Counted from the first letter of the stretch, positions 20,141-30,746 are shown. The stretch: 64,000 bases of DNA from Tridacna crocea (GCA_943736015.1 OX031059.1:53703159-53767158); one strand, 5' to 3'. Made by a program: numbers and translations. Notes: generated by a model from the sequence alone, not told the origin.

Positions 20141-20691
20141 CAAAACCTACACTGTCCACCAAAGTGTCTGAATTTTTGCCTGTCCTGATATAGGCTTTCA
20201 AGATATCTCTGAACACCAACAGATAACGTTATCAAACCTGTAATCAGTGAATGGACTTTGTAATCACTTTGTGTCCGATTGTGTTACCTCTGTTATCTGA
20301 ACAGGTTTGGACAGTGATTTAAAACCTGTAAAGGATCTTCCACGCCAACAGCTGCCTCTACAGTCTGTGTAGATCGAGATCATTACAATTACATGTATTT
20401 TGGGTTCTAGGGATATTTCTTGACTAAAGGAGCCCAATAGTTTACTAGATTTAAACCCACTTCATTTTCACCATGGCAGTTCGATCCATCGCACATGCGA
20501 TTTTGATATTTTTTCATGCTATTCAATAAATGAATGGCATCACTGCTGACTAAATGCTGCATCCATTTGCTGAGTAAAAAATGTATCAATGCTGGGTTCC
20601 GAATAGTAATGACGTCACGTTATTGAGGTTATGGACGTTACAGAAAAACCTTATTGGCGTTATGAATATGCCATTTTATATCATGCCTTTA
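20141..20691. other. No gene recognised
   Basis: AT-rich; no supported exon or repeat. Confidence 0.4.
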
Positions 20692-21127
20692 GGTAGATTA
20701 TCGAGAAATAAAGGTTAAATAATTCTCAATATTTCATGGTTACGACCAGTGAAAATACCAATTTTTTTTTAATATTCTAACTTTTCAATCGAAGACGAAA
20801 AAAGTTGCTTTCGCACACTACTTACCTAGGCAAAATTGTGCGTGCCTCACACTCAGATGGAAATATGACGTAATTAACCTTACATTTCTCGTGCTTGACG
20901 TAATATTTTAATAATGCGTTGGGCCTACTTTGCGGAAGGGGTGCGCCACTGGGAATAACCGAAAAGAACTGTACTGGATTTTGATCTAGTCTTCCCCCAC
21001 CCCACTCCAGAAAGGGTTAAAAGCATGACATAAATAGAATATTTGATATTTGTTTTTTTTTTGTCGAAAGATTGAAGTTATTTCATCTCGTGAACATCAT
21101 CGGTAATATTTTCACTCGTGGCTGCGC
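20692..21127 (+). mobile_element. F8 element, diverged and without its second arm
   Basis: Shares with 22590 and 41052 the ordered blocks CAGTGAAAATACC, CTTACCTAGGCAAAATTG, ATATGACGTAAT, AAAGAACTGTACTGGATTTT, AGAAAGGGTTAAAAGCATGA and ATCGGTAATATTTTCACTC. It stops after GTGGCTGCGC, so only one arm of the terminal palindrome remains. Confidence 0.7.
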
Positions 21128-21241
21128 TAAACTCTAACTCCATCTCCTGGAGTAATCATTAGATCGTAGACTATTGTGACTGCATGAATTTCGGGCAATC
21201 TTTTTTCCAACAAGGTCATTTACAGTGTCTTTTCTGGTAAG

Positions 21242-21322
21242 TCGTCGTTTTACTTCAAAAACATCGTAACTACAGCTTGTTTCAAGCTGTAGTTACGAGG
21301 TTTTTGAAGTAAACTGACGATA
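21242..21322. mobile_element. F7 palindrome
   Basis: TTACTTCAAAAAC...GTAACTACAGCTTG and its mirror around TTTCAAG. About 40-bp arms, ending TGACGATATG. One of three copies. Confidence 0.8.
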
Positions 21323-21343
21323 TGGTACATCAGTTAACATTAA

Positions 21344-21559
21344 CTCTTTACTCCATAGATACTCATTTTTATACATTGCTTGTAGGAGCCTTTGGAAAAC
21401 ATTATTGTGGCAAAAGGTGAAATTGCTCGTGACGAGCAATTTCACCTTTTGCCACAACGTTTTCTATGCTATCAAAAGGTGTCATATACACATTAGAAAC
21501 AGCTTCATCCTTGCTGTTTATTTAGGGTCAATCAGAGATACCATAGAAATGCCTTAGGA
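21344..21559 (+). mobile_element. F1c MITE
   Basis: TTAA at 21340-21343 and 21560-21563. Ends CTCTTTACTCCATAGATAC and CATAGAAATGCCTTAGGA. The hairpin has F1b-type centre GCTCGTGACGAGC and the shared arm change CAAAAGGTGAAA / TTTCACCTTTTG. Confidence 0.83.
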
Positions 21560-21563
21560 TTAA

Positions 21564-22242
21564 GTGAACTGATACGATGAAAAGAAAACTAGTGTCTTTT
21601 CTGAAGTCAACAGTGTCTATAACAACATGTTATTTTTCTCAGGATGAAAATGTCAAATTACTTGTACATTCACGCTTTGCTGTATCGGCTATTTTTAGAA
21701 CCTTCTCAGAATCTATAAGAAATAACACAACGGAAAAAAGAGGAAAAGAAAATTTCATTTCCGTAAGTATCGAAAACAAATTTGGGAATAGGAGCTATTG
21801 AGTAATACAAGCAAATGCTTCTTTCCCCACAATGTTTTAGTGAGTTGTCAACTGCAAGGCTGTAATGAGGTCGTATTTTGTTCAACGAAGGATCAAGGGT
21901 CAGAGGTTACAGGGCTAAATTGCCCGACGGGCCCCAGCAGGTTTCGGATACTATGGACCAGGTGTTAGCCAATGACAGGTGATAACCATATATTATAGAT
22001 TTAGGGAAGGGGGGTGGTTTGTCCAGGACCTGCCAACTAAAGTTCCCTCAATACAAGCATAACCCATTTCCTATATACTTCTTCCAGTGCCGGTATTTCT
22101 TCCTGTATTTCTTCCCTATGAATGATTTCTGAAAATACTGAAGAAAAAGAAAGCGCGCACATTGCATTCACGTGTACGATCTCGTATAAGTGTTGATTTA
22201 CTTCATTAACCCTTACTCAACATTTATGTTTGGAAAGTTGTC
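21564..22242. other. No gene recognised
   Basis: No MITE or SINE recognised; short overlapping open frames only. Confidence 0.35.
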
Positions 22243-22246
22243 TTAA

Positions 22247-22468
22247 CCCTTTCCCAAACAAGCCCTGGTTTTACGTGTCTGCAGTAAAAGTCTTTTGAAA
22301 ACACTGTGGGAAAAGGAGAAATTGCTCGTAACGAGCAATTTCTCCTTTTCCCACGGTGTTTTCTACCCTTTATAAGAACTCTCTGCCATTTTTCTCCAAA
22401 ACTAAAATTGTCGTCTGCAAACTTTTTTGGTTTGGAAGAGTCCAAAATTTGTCGTTTGGGAAAGAGTT
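22247..22468 (+). mobile_element. F1b MITE
   Basis: TTAA at 22243-22246 and 22469-22472. Ends CCCTTTCCCAAACAAGCCC and TTTGGGAAAGAG. The hairpin around GCTCGTAACGAGC is near perfect; the shoulder has CACTGTGGG against CCCACGGTG. Confidence 0.87.
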
Positions 22469-22589
22469 TTAAGCACTTCTGTTTCGCGAGGACAGAAGAT
22501 ATCCTGGAATTTACAGTTTCAATGCCATTTTGGCCTAAGTTTCTCACAGAGGATCGGACAGTGGCGATCCAAATTATGTGTGTTTATTT

Positions 22590-23030
22590 CATTCTTTCCG
22601 GTAGGATATCGAGGAATAGCAGTGAAAATATTTTTCGATCTTACACTGGTACCACCAGTGAAAATACCGATTTTCACGTTCTTGTTGCCTAGGTAAATTG
22701 CGAGTGCCTAACAACCAGATGGGAAATATGACGTCATATACCTTACATTTCTTGCGCTTGACGTAACGTTGCTATGCGGGAGGGGTACGCCACAGGGAAT
22801 GAGGGAAAAGAACTGTACTGAATTTTGATAAATCTCCTCCAAGAAAGGGTTAAAAGCATGAAATAAATAGAATATTTGTTTTTTTTTTTCGGTGAAAGAT
22901 CGAAATTTATTTCATCTCGTGAACACCATCGGTAATATTTTCACTCGTGGCTGCGCCACTCATGAAAATATTACCGATGGTGTCCATTCTATGAAATAAA
23001 TTTCGATCTTTCACCGAAAAAAACATATAT
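22590..23030 (+). mobile_element. F8 element with complete terminal palindrome
   Basis: The ~300-bp body (TACACTGGTACCACCAGTG, ATATGACGTCATATACC, GGAGGGGTACGCCAC, AGAAAGGGTTAAAAGCATGA) is followed by a ~140-bp palindrome at about 22889-23029 with arms CGGTGAAAGATCG / CGATCTTTCACCG. No open frame. No target duplication identified. Confidence 0.78.
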
Positions 23031-23101
23031 TCTCTATATGATCACTAATATTATCATGGAAACAAAGCCAAAGTTGAAAACATTTAGATATGGCATTTTT
23101 T

Positions 23102-23262
23102 ACCCTTTACCAAACAATCCCTGGTTTTTACGACCCTGAGATAGAAGCCTTTTGAAAACATTGTGGGAAATGGAGAAACTGCTGGTAACCAGCATTTTCT
23201 CCATTTCCCACAATGTTTTCTACCCTGCTGGAAACAAATTTCATTTTTTGAGTTACGTTTAT
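23102..23262 (+). mobile_element. F1 MITE truncated at its right end
   Basis: Left end CCCTTTACCAAACAATCCC. Hairpin with a joint change, GAAATGGAG against CTCCATTTC. It stops at GTTTATTCTG and joins a second partial copy of the F8 arm. The right TTAA is absent. Confidence 0.75.
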
Positions 23263-23263
23263 T

Positions 23264-23353
23264 CTGCACCACTCGTGAAAATATTACCGATGGTGTCCAC
23301 TCGATGAAATAAATTTCGATCTTTCACCGAAAAAAACAAATATCCTCTATATA
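23264..23353. mobile_element. Duplicate F8 right arm
   Basis: Repeats the right arm and tail of the F8 at 22957-23041 (CACTCGTGAAAATATTACC through CTTTCACCGAAAAAAAC). With the copy to the left it brackets the truncated F1. Confidence 0.7.
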
Positions 23354-23392
23354 ATAAGAAGTGCAGCATCTTAATATAAATTATATTGTGGT

Positions 23393-23618
23393 TACCCCTT
23401 TACTATCACTTGAGTTTTACAGATACTGAGGAAGGGGGCTTTTTAAAACTTTTTTGGGGGGAAAAGAGAAGATGGTGGTAAATAGCATTTTTCTCCTTTT
23501 CCGACCATGTTCTATATCCTATTACAGACAGTAAGCACCATTTGAACTGCATTCAATTTGTCGCCTGCGAATACTATCAATTTAGTAGAGGATAACACTG
23601 TGTCGTTTGGTAAAGAAT
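23393..23618 (+). mobile_element. Degenerate F1 MITE
   Basis: CCCCTTTACTATCAC, a decayed hairpin (GATGGTGGTAAATAGC), AATTTGTCGCCTGCGAAT and the end TCGTTTGGTAAAGAATC. Confidence 0.55.
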
Positions 23619-23650
23619 CAAAAGAGAATCCCAAATAATAATTGCTCACG

Positions 23651-24285
23651 GCATCCCGCAGGCCTATGTAATCACTCGATGCTTATCAGCTTATTTTAAG
23701 TTATTACCTCCAACTGTCGAAAACATTGTGACAAAAGGAGAAATTGCTCGTAACGAGCAATTTCTCTTTTTGCCACAAAGTTTTCAGTATTAAATAATTA
23801 TGTATGTCTAGAAAAAATATACAAGGGAAAAAAACTGAGAGCTATAAACATATTTCTTAAAGCATCCCGCAGACCTAGGTAATCACTCAATGCTTATCAA
23901 CTTATGTTAAGTTATTACCTCCTACTGTCGAAAACATTGCGACAAAAGGAGAAATTGCTCGTCACGAGCAATTTCTCCTTTTGCCACAAAGTTTTCAATA
24001 TTTAATAATTATATAAGTCGAGAAAAAATAAACAAGAAAGAAAAAAAACAGCTATACCATGAACATAATAATTATTCTTACAGCATCCAGCAGGTCGTGG
24101 TAATCGCTCGATGCTTATCAACTTACGTTAAGTTATTTTTTCCTACTGTCCAAAATATTGTGAGAAAAAGAGAAATTGCTCGTTAAGAGCAATTTATCCT
24201 TTTCTCACAATGTTTTCAATATTTGATAATTATTTATATCTTAAGAATATACAAGAAAAAAAAACAGCTGTAAACATTGTTCTAT
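23651..24285 (+). repeat. Tandem triplication of a hairpin-bearing ~215-bp unit
   Basis: Three head-to-tail units start GCATCC(C/A)GCAG at 23651, 23862 and 24083. Each holds TGCTTATCA(A/G)CTTA, then an F1b-like hairpin around GCTCGT, then TAATTAT and an A-rich tail. The units have diverged, and the third hairpin has its own matched outer change (TTGTGAG against CTCACAA). Confidence 0.8.
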
Positions 24286-24551
24286 AAGTGAAGAGCTTAC
24301 CAGATAAGCTGGCATAAGAAGAAGATTTGTTTTAGAAGACAATAAGTATCATCTTGAACAGTAAAGCTGGTTATTTATTGATCACAGGTGCTCGCTTATC
24401 TTTACTTATACCTTATTATCGTTCTACTTTGGACTCGATAGGTTATTTTTTTCATGAGTAAGGTCGATCGTTGATTTTATGTTGCCTACAACTCTCGATT
24501 ATGAGCTCTCTGAAAGGCGGACCTAATGTATCTACAAAAATTATGAAATCA

Positions 24552-24749
24552 GGCCCCGTATTCACTAGCCATTCTTAAAAATGTTCTTAGTTTTATTCTT
24601 CAAGATTTTCTACGTTTGAAAGTTACACAACTCTTGATTGGCTAAACCGAAAGGTTTAGCCAATCAGCCGTTGCGTTACTTTCAAAGTTTGATAAATTCT
24701 GGAGCATAAGACGAAGAACATTCTTCGGGATTGGGTGAATACGGACCCT
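24552..24749. mobile_element. F3 palindrome next to the minisatellite
   Basis: GGCCCCGTATTCAC at the left and GTGAATACGGACCC at the right, centred near 24652 on GGCTAAACCGAAAGG. Ends 9 bp before the minisatellite. Confidence 0.8.
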
Positions 24750-24757
24750 TAAGTTCA

Positions 24758-25990
24758 GTCTCTGTGTCTCTGATATCCCTGTATCTGGCTTCTGATCTGT
24801 CTGACCGTGGTCTATTTCTCTGATATCCCTGTATCTGGTCTTTGATCTTTTTGACCGTGGTCTTTGTCTCTGATATCCCTGTATCTGGCCTTTGATCATT
24901 TTGGCCGTGGTCTGTGTCTCTGATATCCCTGTATCTGGCCTTTGATCTGTCTGACCGTGGTCTGTGTCTCTGATATCCCTGTATCTGGTCTTTGATCTGT
25001 CTGACCGTGGTCTGTGTCTCTGATATCTCTGTATCTGGTCTTTGATCTGTCTGACCGTGGTCTGTGTCTCTGATATCCCTGTATCTGGTCTTTGATCTTT
25101 TTGACCGTGGTCTGTGTCTCTGATATCCCTGTATCTGGCTTTTGATCTGTCTGACCGTGGTCTGTGTCTCTGATATCTCTGTATCTGGCCTCTGATCTGT
25201 CTGACCGTGGTCTGTGTCTCTGATATCCCTGTATCTGACCTTTGATCTTTTTTACCGTAATCTATGTCTCTGATATCTCTGATTCTGGCATTTGACCTTT
25301 TTGACCGAGGTCTATGTCTCTGATATCCCTCTATCTGGCCTTTGATCTGTTTGACTGTAGTCTGTGTCTCTGATATCCCTGATTCTGGCCTTTGATCTTT
25401 TTGACCGTGGTCTATGTCTCTGATATCCCTGTATCTGGCCTTTGATCTTTTTTATCGTGGCCTGTGTCCATGATATCCCTCTATCTGGCCTTTGATTTGT
25501 TTGACTGTAGTCTGTGTCTCTGATATCCCTGATTCTGGCCTTTGATCTTTTTTATCGTGGCCTGTGTCTCTGATATCCCTGTATCTGGCCTTTGATCATT
25601 TTGGCCGTGGTCTGTGTCTCTGATATCCCTGTATCTGGCCTTTGGTCTTTTTTTATCGTGGTCTGTATCTCTGATATCCCTGTATCTGGCCTTTGATCTG
25701 TCTGACCGTGGTCTGTTTCTCTGATATCCCTGTATCTGGCCTTTGATCTGTTTGACCGTGGTCTGTGTCTCTGATATCCCTGTATCTGGCCTTTGATCTG
25801 TCTGACCGTGGTCTGTTTCTCTGATATCCCTGTATCTGGCCTCTGATTCGTTTGACCGTGAGATGTGTCTCTGATATCCCTATATCCGGTCTCTGACGGT
25901 ATATTTCTGTATCTAATGCCTATCTCTTGTCTCCCATTATCTGGTCTCTGATCTTTCTGACCGTGGCCTGTGTCTCTGATATCTCTGTAT
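24758..25990. repeat. Minisatellite, ~50-bp unit, about 24 copies
   Basis: Unit carries TCTCTGATATCCCTGTATCT, GGCCTTTGATCTGTC and TGACCGTGGTCTGTG in order; period about 50 bases, with variants (TTTTTTATCGTGG, GATTCTGG) interspersed. As 50 is not a multiple of three, each unit shifts frame. Long minus-strand frames (for example 25552-26184) are translations of the repeat and not a protein gene. Edge units are more diverged. Confidence 0.93.
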
Positions 25991-26101
25991 CTCGTCTCTG
26001 TCACTGGTCTCTCTGTATTCAATATCACTGCATCTAGTCTCGCCTGTCTCAGGTCCCGTGTCTCTTGTCCTACGTCCACCGGATATGTATGTCTCTGGTC
26101 T

Positions 26102-26227
26102 ACGAAAATTTGGTCCACTGGCGATCTGACCGTTCGTCCGTCCGCCCGTTCGTTCGTCTCTGTGTCTTCGAAAATTTGAGCCACTGGCTGTCTGACCGTT
26201 CGTCTGTCCGTTCGTTCGTTTCTGTGT
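26102..26227. repeat. Two ~63-bp direct repeats beside the minisatellite
   Basis: CGAAAATTTG(G/A)(T/G)CCACTGGC followed by TCTGACCGTTCGTC occurs twice in tandem, then a TCTGTCTCC run. This is a separate, shorter repeat family adjoining the 50-bp array. Confidence 0.75.
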
Positions 26228-26575
26228 TTCTGTCTCCGTCTCTGTCTCCCTCTCCTTCTATTCTAACTAATCAACAATATCAAACATCAAAGCAAAAATC
26301 CACCATCATGAGGTATTACCAAATACAAATTATTATAGTGTATTACCCCACACACAGAGATCGGTACTTTGAAACTGACCGTGCGAAATGTAACACATAC
26401 GTGAACGATATTATCATAATTCAATTAACGTCTACGATCAAACCCTATCTATTTCAATACACGATCTATTACTAACCAGCTAATTAAATCTTGGATCGAT
26501 CAGTCGGTGAATCTTGTTTTCGCGTCAGCAGAGGAAACCAGCGTAGAATATGATCCATGCTCTGACGAAAGGGGG
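26228..26575. other. No gene recognised
   Basis: AT-rich spacer. An open frame running in from the repeat has no independent support. Confidence 0.4.
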
Positions 26576-26578
26576 CTT

Positions 26579-26681
26579 AAGTCTTTACCAAACAACAAAA
26601 TTGTAGACTAGTCCAAATTAAAAGCATTTGCAGACGATAAATAAATGAAACTCAAAAAATGAATTTTGTTTTGGATCACGC
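26579..26681 (-). mobile_element. F1 right-end fragment
   Basis: GTCTTTACCAAACAACAAAA through GCATTTGCAGACGATAAAT and GAATTTTGTTTTGG, preceded by TTAA at 26576-26579. The hairpin is absent. Confidence 0.6.
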
Positions 26682-26756
26682 TTATCCAAAAAGACGGTAA
26701 TGTCCGAATACTCCTGTTCATGTGTTTCAGGCCATATTAGAATTGGAATGCAATTC

Positions 26757-26790
26757 TCCTTCTCCTTCTCCTCCTCCTCCTCCTCCTCTT
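26757..26790. repeat. TCC microsatellite
   Basis: Pyrimidine triplet run; the glutamate run on the minus strand is a simple-repeat translation. Confidence 0.85.
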
Positions 26791-26849
26791 GTCCTTCACT
26801 ATAACACCAATCACCATCATTTTCTTTTATCTCTACCTCAATTCCGAAT

Positions 26850-27030
26850 TTCAACGACCCTAGGGTAATACCCTTTTGAAAACCTTGTTGGAAAAAGGAG
26901 AAAATGCTGGTCACCAGCATTTTCTCCTTTGCCTACAAGGTTTTCTTCGCTTCCATAGACAATGTACCATCGCTTCAGCTAAATCTGAAAGGTCATCTGG
27001 AAATGCTTTGAAATTCGTTTGATTAAGACC
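26850..27030 (+). mobile_element. F1 hairpin and right half, paired arm change
   Basis: Hairpin around GCTGGTCACCAGC with AAAACCTTGTTGG against CCTACAAGGTTTTC, so CATTG/CAATG has become CCTTG/CAAGG in both arms. The right block survives as GGTCATCTGGAAATGC. The left end is missing. Confidence 0.65.
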
Positions 27031-27363
27031 GAAGCCATCTTATCTCGGACAGGTTGTGAAGCTATCATAATTTATGTTGTATATAGGTGCAGGCTACAGA
27101 AGACACCTGTTTTCGTTCAGTGATACATCAGAGCCAAGTCAATGAATCTAGCTAGGCCTGTGATCTTACATTCAGCCAACATGCTTCCATACATCTAAAT
27201 GATCAAGAATCAAAGGTCCATAATTACTACAATATCGAAATATGCAATGACATACGGGTGTATATCGGATAGATCATTCTTAATATAATTTCACTAACCG
27301 TAACCCAGGGTTCTATCTAGCTAGGTGATTGGTGCATAGCAAAAGTTTCGATCGAAACTTAAC
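27031..27363. other. No repeat recognised; downstream of a possible first exon
   Basis: MITE-free. It would be intronic if the minus-strand exon candidate ending at 27364 is real. I see no convincing second exon. Confidence 0.3.
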
Positions 27364-27452
27364 CTTAAATCTAAGCTTGTCAAGTTGAAGTGGCCATAGG
27401 CAAAGCATAACGCTATAATTATAGCAGAAACACAGAAAAGCGTTTTAACCAT
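27364..27452 (-). CDS. Candidate first exon of a secreted protein
   Basis: The minus-strand ATG at 27452 has a good start context (AAG before ATGG). It opens a frame whose first ~20 residues are a typical signal peptide: MVK, a hydrophobic stretch with IIIAL, then small residues before a likely cut after AYG. After about 29 codons a donor-like AAG/GTTAAG occurs; reading through would reach a stop 14 codons later. I recognise no family. The surrounding 0.8 kb lacks MITEs, which fits a gene, but no partner exon is visible. Confidence 0.25.
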
Positions 27453-27897
27453 CTTGATGAAATAGCATTTACTCAGACGTATCCTGATTGAAATCGTTTT
27501 CAATTCGACAAATTTGATATGCCTGTCTTTAGAAGGGTTAAAATTTTAGGGACAAAGTGAAAGGGCTGATTGTACATAATAAACGGGTGAATGTTGTTTT
27601 ATTTCAATCCGGCTGCTTTAAACTTATTTGTGTTGCGTTTACATATATCTTCTAAGTGTCATTTCAGCCATATAATTAACATTACAATCATAGTTTTCAG
27701 GTTAAAACTTAATTTTGTTCGATATATTCAAATGGCTTTGCCCTCTTTCCATCATGCATCCTGCTGTCAAGGGACGTTACTCCTGACTCCTAATGATGAA
27801 AGGGAGACCACCAAAACACAAAGTTAATAATCCTAACTTTGTCATGCGTAGTCTTCCTTCAACCTAAAAGGTATTCATTTGCTTAGTAGGTTGACTT
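27453..27897. other. No repeat recognised
   Basis: AT-rich. It would hold the promoter and 5' leader of the minus-strand exon candidate, but no clear TATA element is placed for it. Confidence 0.3.
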
Positions 27898-27901
27898 TTA
27901 A

Positions 27902-28122
27902 CCCATTACCACACGGAAAAATTTTAGACCTATCGAAATTGAAAGCATTTGCAGACGACAATTTCAAAGTGGCTCAAATGGTGCAATTTTACTTTCATAG
28001 GGTAGAAAACTTTGTGGGAAAAGGAGAAAATGCTGGTTACCAGCATTTTCTCCTTTTCCCACAATGTTTTCTTAAGGGTTCTTTCTCAGAGGCGTCAAAA
28101 GTAGGGATTGTGTGGTAATGGA
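27902..28122 (-). mobile_element. F1 MITE
   Basis: TTAA at 27898-27901 and 28123-28126. Complete; the right block is diverged (CAAAGTGGCTCAAATGG) while the hairpin around GCTGGTTACCAGC and the CGTCAAAAGTAGGG end are intact. Confidence 0.85.
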
Positions 28123-28469
28123 TTAAGTCAATATTTGAACAACATTTCTCTTTTTCCAATTATTAATTCCATACAAAGGGTTTCTTGACAACTACCAGTT
28201 CAGCGTTCTCAACGCTTTGATTTTTAAAAAGACCAGTGTATATTGTGAACTAAGCATTCCGAGTGTTGCATCACAACTACGGCTGAGTAAGACCATCCTT
28301 TCAAACATTTAAGGCGTTGGTTTCTAAAATGAAAGTTTAAAATTCCAAACGTAAAGCATCGATACAGCACGCAGTGTCTGGCCACTTGACAAGATCCAGT
28401 GCTACATTTCACACGTGTAAACTGGTGCAAATTATTTTATCCTTTCAGTGCAATAGACAAAAATACGGG

Positions 28470-28542
28470 CCTTTGCAGACGGTATAGATCAAGATCAGAC
28501 TGCACAGAACGTGCAGTCTGATCTTTGATCTATACCCTCTGC
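28470..28542 (+). mobile_element. F2 hairpin
   Basis: GCAGACGGTATAGATCAAGA with mirror TGATCTATACCCTCTGC; GGTATAG / CTATACC is a joint change from GTGTAG / CTACAC. Outer F2 sequence is not recognised. Confidence 0.65.
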
Positions 28543-28649
28543 TTGTGTCTTTATTCAGACCTATCTTTAGAAGTTTTATTGAGTTTCAGGGTATTGTAAC
28601 TTTGAACCGTTAAAAGTGGTCCAGTTTATAGTTTTACGGTGAAAGAATC

Positions 28650-28853
28650 AATCCTTTACTACGAACAAAATCTTAAACTCGCCCAAAATGAAGGCATCTG
28701 CATACCTTACATCGCTTATAGAATGAAAATTGTCTACGAAAATGCTGGAAAAATCTGTGGAAAAAGGAGAAAATGCTGGTTAGCAGCATTTTCTCCTTTT
28801 CCGAAAGTCCTTCCCATCGGGGTCGTTCAAAACGTGGGACTGTTTGATATAAA
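28650..28853 (-). mobile_element. Degenerate F1 MITE
   Basis: CCTTTACTACGAACAAAA, then a hairpin GAGAAAATGCTGGTTAGCAG with its mirror, then GGGTCGTTCAAAACGTGGG and CTGTTTGATA. Confidence 0.55.
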
Positions 28854-29249
28854 ATATAAAAAAAAACAGGGAAACGCCCCGTTTCTAAAAATGACAATGC
28901 CCTTTTTTATGAACAGTGTGATGCGGCTTTAAATCACTTATGCAGACAAAATATTCTGTAACTATATTGTCTAACCCATTTCTGTGCAGGTGAATCGGAC
29001 ATACTAAACAGCTGTTACAGATGGTTCAAAAGGCTAAAACATTTGAAGAAATTTAAATGTTTATTGATCTACGGTATACAAAACATTAATGAAATACTTG
29101 CTAGAAAAAGTTTGGTTGGAATGGGTGGGGGCGGGGGGAGGAGGGGGGCAGGTGGCCGCTGCAGAGACGTCAGGATGTTGATAAAGGAATGCATAAAATG
29201 CTACCACTTCTCTATCTCTATACTTTCTATCACTATCCCTAGCTTTTAT

Positions 29250-29436
29250 AGTGAAGGCATTTGAAAACATTGTAGTAGGAGGAGAAAATGCTGGTGACCA
29301 GCATTTTCTCCTTTTACCACAACGTTTTTCATCCTCAGTGTACAGTGAATCTTATCGTTATCAACCACAATTATGTAACTTGAAGTCTGAAAAAACATTT
29401 GGACAGGTCTAGAATTTTTGTCGATTGGTTTCATGT
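29250..29436 (+). mobile_element. Degenerate F1 MITE
   Basis: Hairpin around GCTGGTGACCAGC with GTAGTAGGAGGAG against CTCCTTTTACCAC; right block decayed, ending GTCGATTGGTTTCATG. Confidence 0.5.
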
Positions 29437-29477
29437 TGTTTAGGGCAGATTATCAAGTGATAAAGTAGGGAACATTA

Positions 29478-29534
29478 AAGATCAAGATCAAAGTGCACGT
29501 TAAGAGCAGTTAAATCTTCATCTACATTGTCCGC
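29478..29534. mobile_element. F2 hairpin relic
   Basis: AGATCAAGATCAAAGTGCAC and a decayed second arm ending CTACATTGTCCGCC. Confidence 0.4.
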
Positions 29535-29599
29535 CGAGGCAACTTGTACCAGTTCCATATTTGAAGCTTTCAACAAAAAAAAAATTAATCCGTGATTCA

Positions 29600-29780
29600 A
29601 TGACTCTGAAAAAGGGGACTATTGAAAATATCGTTGAAAATGGAAAACATACTGGTAACGTACATTAGCTACTTTTCCAACATTTTTTCTGTACCTTTGA
29701 AGACCAACTCAATCTATTACACTGCACTTTTAATTTGTCGTCTGCAAATGCTTTAGACTGTAACAAGTCTAAAATTTTGT
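29600..29780 (+). mobile_element. F1 MITE interrupted by SINE-B
   Basis: Decayed hairpin, then an intact right block (AATTTGTCGTCTGCAAATGC, GTCTAAAATTTTGTTG) that stops where the SINE begins. A fragment resembling the missing end (TTTTGGTAAAATGTTAA) follows the SINE tail at about 30245-30260. Confidence 0.6.
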
Positions 29781-30188
29781 TGCCGAGCTTCGGAAGCTCA
29801 GTTGGTAGTTTACAGAACTTGAGAAGAGGGGATTGGTCGCTAGTTCGATCCCCGGCTCTGCCAATTTCTTTCCGGGGATTGATGATAGTCATAGCGACAG
29901 GATTAATTCCCTCTCACCCGCTGACTAATATTGAGATGATGGTTCTGAGGGAAAGCAGCCATTGGCAGAGAAAGAATAATGTGCGGAGTACTGGTAAAAG
30001 AAAATCCAGGAGAGCATGAACAAATATGTACACTGACCGCTACGATATATCTGAAATAATGTTGAAAATAGGAGGATGTACGAATGAATGAATCAATGAA
30101 CCAATCAATCGATCAATCAATCAATCAATCGATCCACGATCGATCAATCAATCAATCAATCAATCAATCAACCAACCAACCAACCAAC

Positions 30189-30236
<48 letters not shown>

Positions 30237-30237
30237 G
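29781..30237 (+). mobile_element. SINE-B, fullest copy, with long CAAT/CAAC tail
   Basis: tRNA-like head: A-box-like AGCTCAGTTGGTAG, B box AGTTCGATCCCCGG. Body CCAATTTCTTTCCGGGG, AGCGACAGGATTAATTCCC, TGCGGAGTACTGG. 3' end CTGAAATAATGTTGAAAATA, then over 150 bases of CAAT, CAAC and CGAT repeats. The repeat tail is probably expanded after insertion. Confidence 0.82.
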
Positions 30238-30440
30238 TTTGGCTTTTGGTAAAATGTTAAGGACTGTAATTCAGCATGGACTGGGAAGTCTGATTCTCGT
30301 TGTATTCTCGGAACTAATTAGGGGCGCATGAACGGACGAAAGGTCACAGTTGAAATTGTACAGACGATAATTCTCAAAGAAACGTAGAGATATGGATTCG
30401 TCTGGATAGTATAAAGGCGATGTTCTTCCCTATTTATGAC

Positions 30441-30674
30441 TGTGTCATGTTTTGTGAAAAGGGGGCTTTATGCGTCAGCAAAAAGTATCGACTCATGTCA
30501 GCCTGCGCGTACTGCGCAGGCTGACATGAGTCAAAACTTTTTGCAATTGGTCGATTGTCTGCATGTGAAGGGACCTTTCTGTCCCCAGATCCAGTCAAAT
30601 GGATTTTATAGATCCATAATTATGTGATGACTGGTGGAGATGCATTAAGCCCCCTTTTGCCAGAACATGACTCA
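30441..30674. mobile_element. F5 element, fullest copy
   Basis: Inverted ends TGTCATGTTTTGTGAAAAG and its mirror (CCCCCTTTTGCCAGAACATG). The hairpin near the left end (about 30487-30536) has CATGTCAGCCTGCGC / GCGCAGGCTGACATG arms. The middle holds ATAGATCCATAATTATGTG. Confidence 0.8.
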
Positions 30675-30719
30675 ATTACATCATGGAAACGAAATGAAAA
30701 AAAACGAATATGCATGATT

Positions 30720-30746
30720 ACAATACAATACAATACAATACAATAC
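30720..30746. repeat. ACAAT pentanucleotide microsatellite
   Basis: About five ACAAT units followed by CTTTTATTGTAAATAAAGG. Confidence 0.85.

Noticed and set aside
22590..23030. Helitron interpretation of F8
   Set aside because: A hairpin near one end is suggestive, but I could not find the expected TC start and CTRR end between A and T, and the palindrome is far longer than a Helitron hairpin.
23651..24285. CRISPR-like array
   Set aside because: Three long units with internal hairpins are a tandem duplication, not short repeats with unique spacers, and the window is eukaryotic in character.
25552..26184. 210-codon minus-strand open frame
   Set aside because: Almost all of it is translation of the 50-bp minisatellite; the frame survives because each repeat frame lacks stops. 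No domain.
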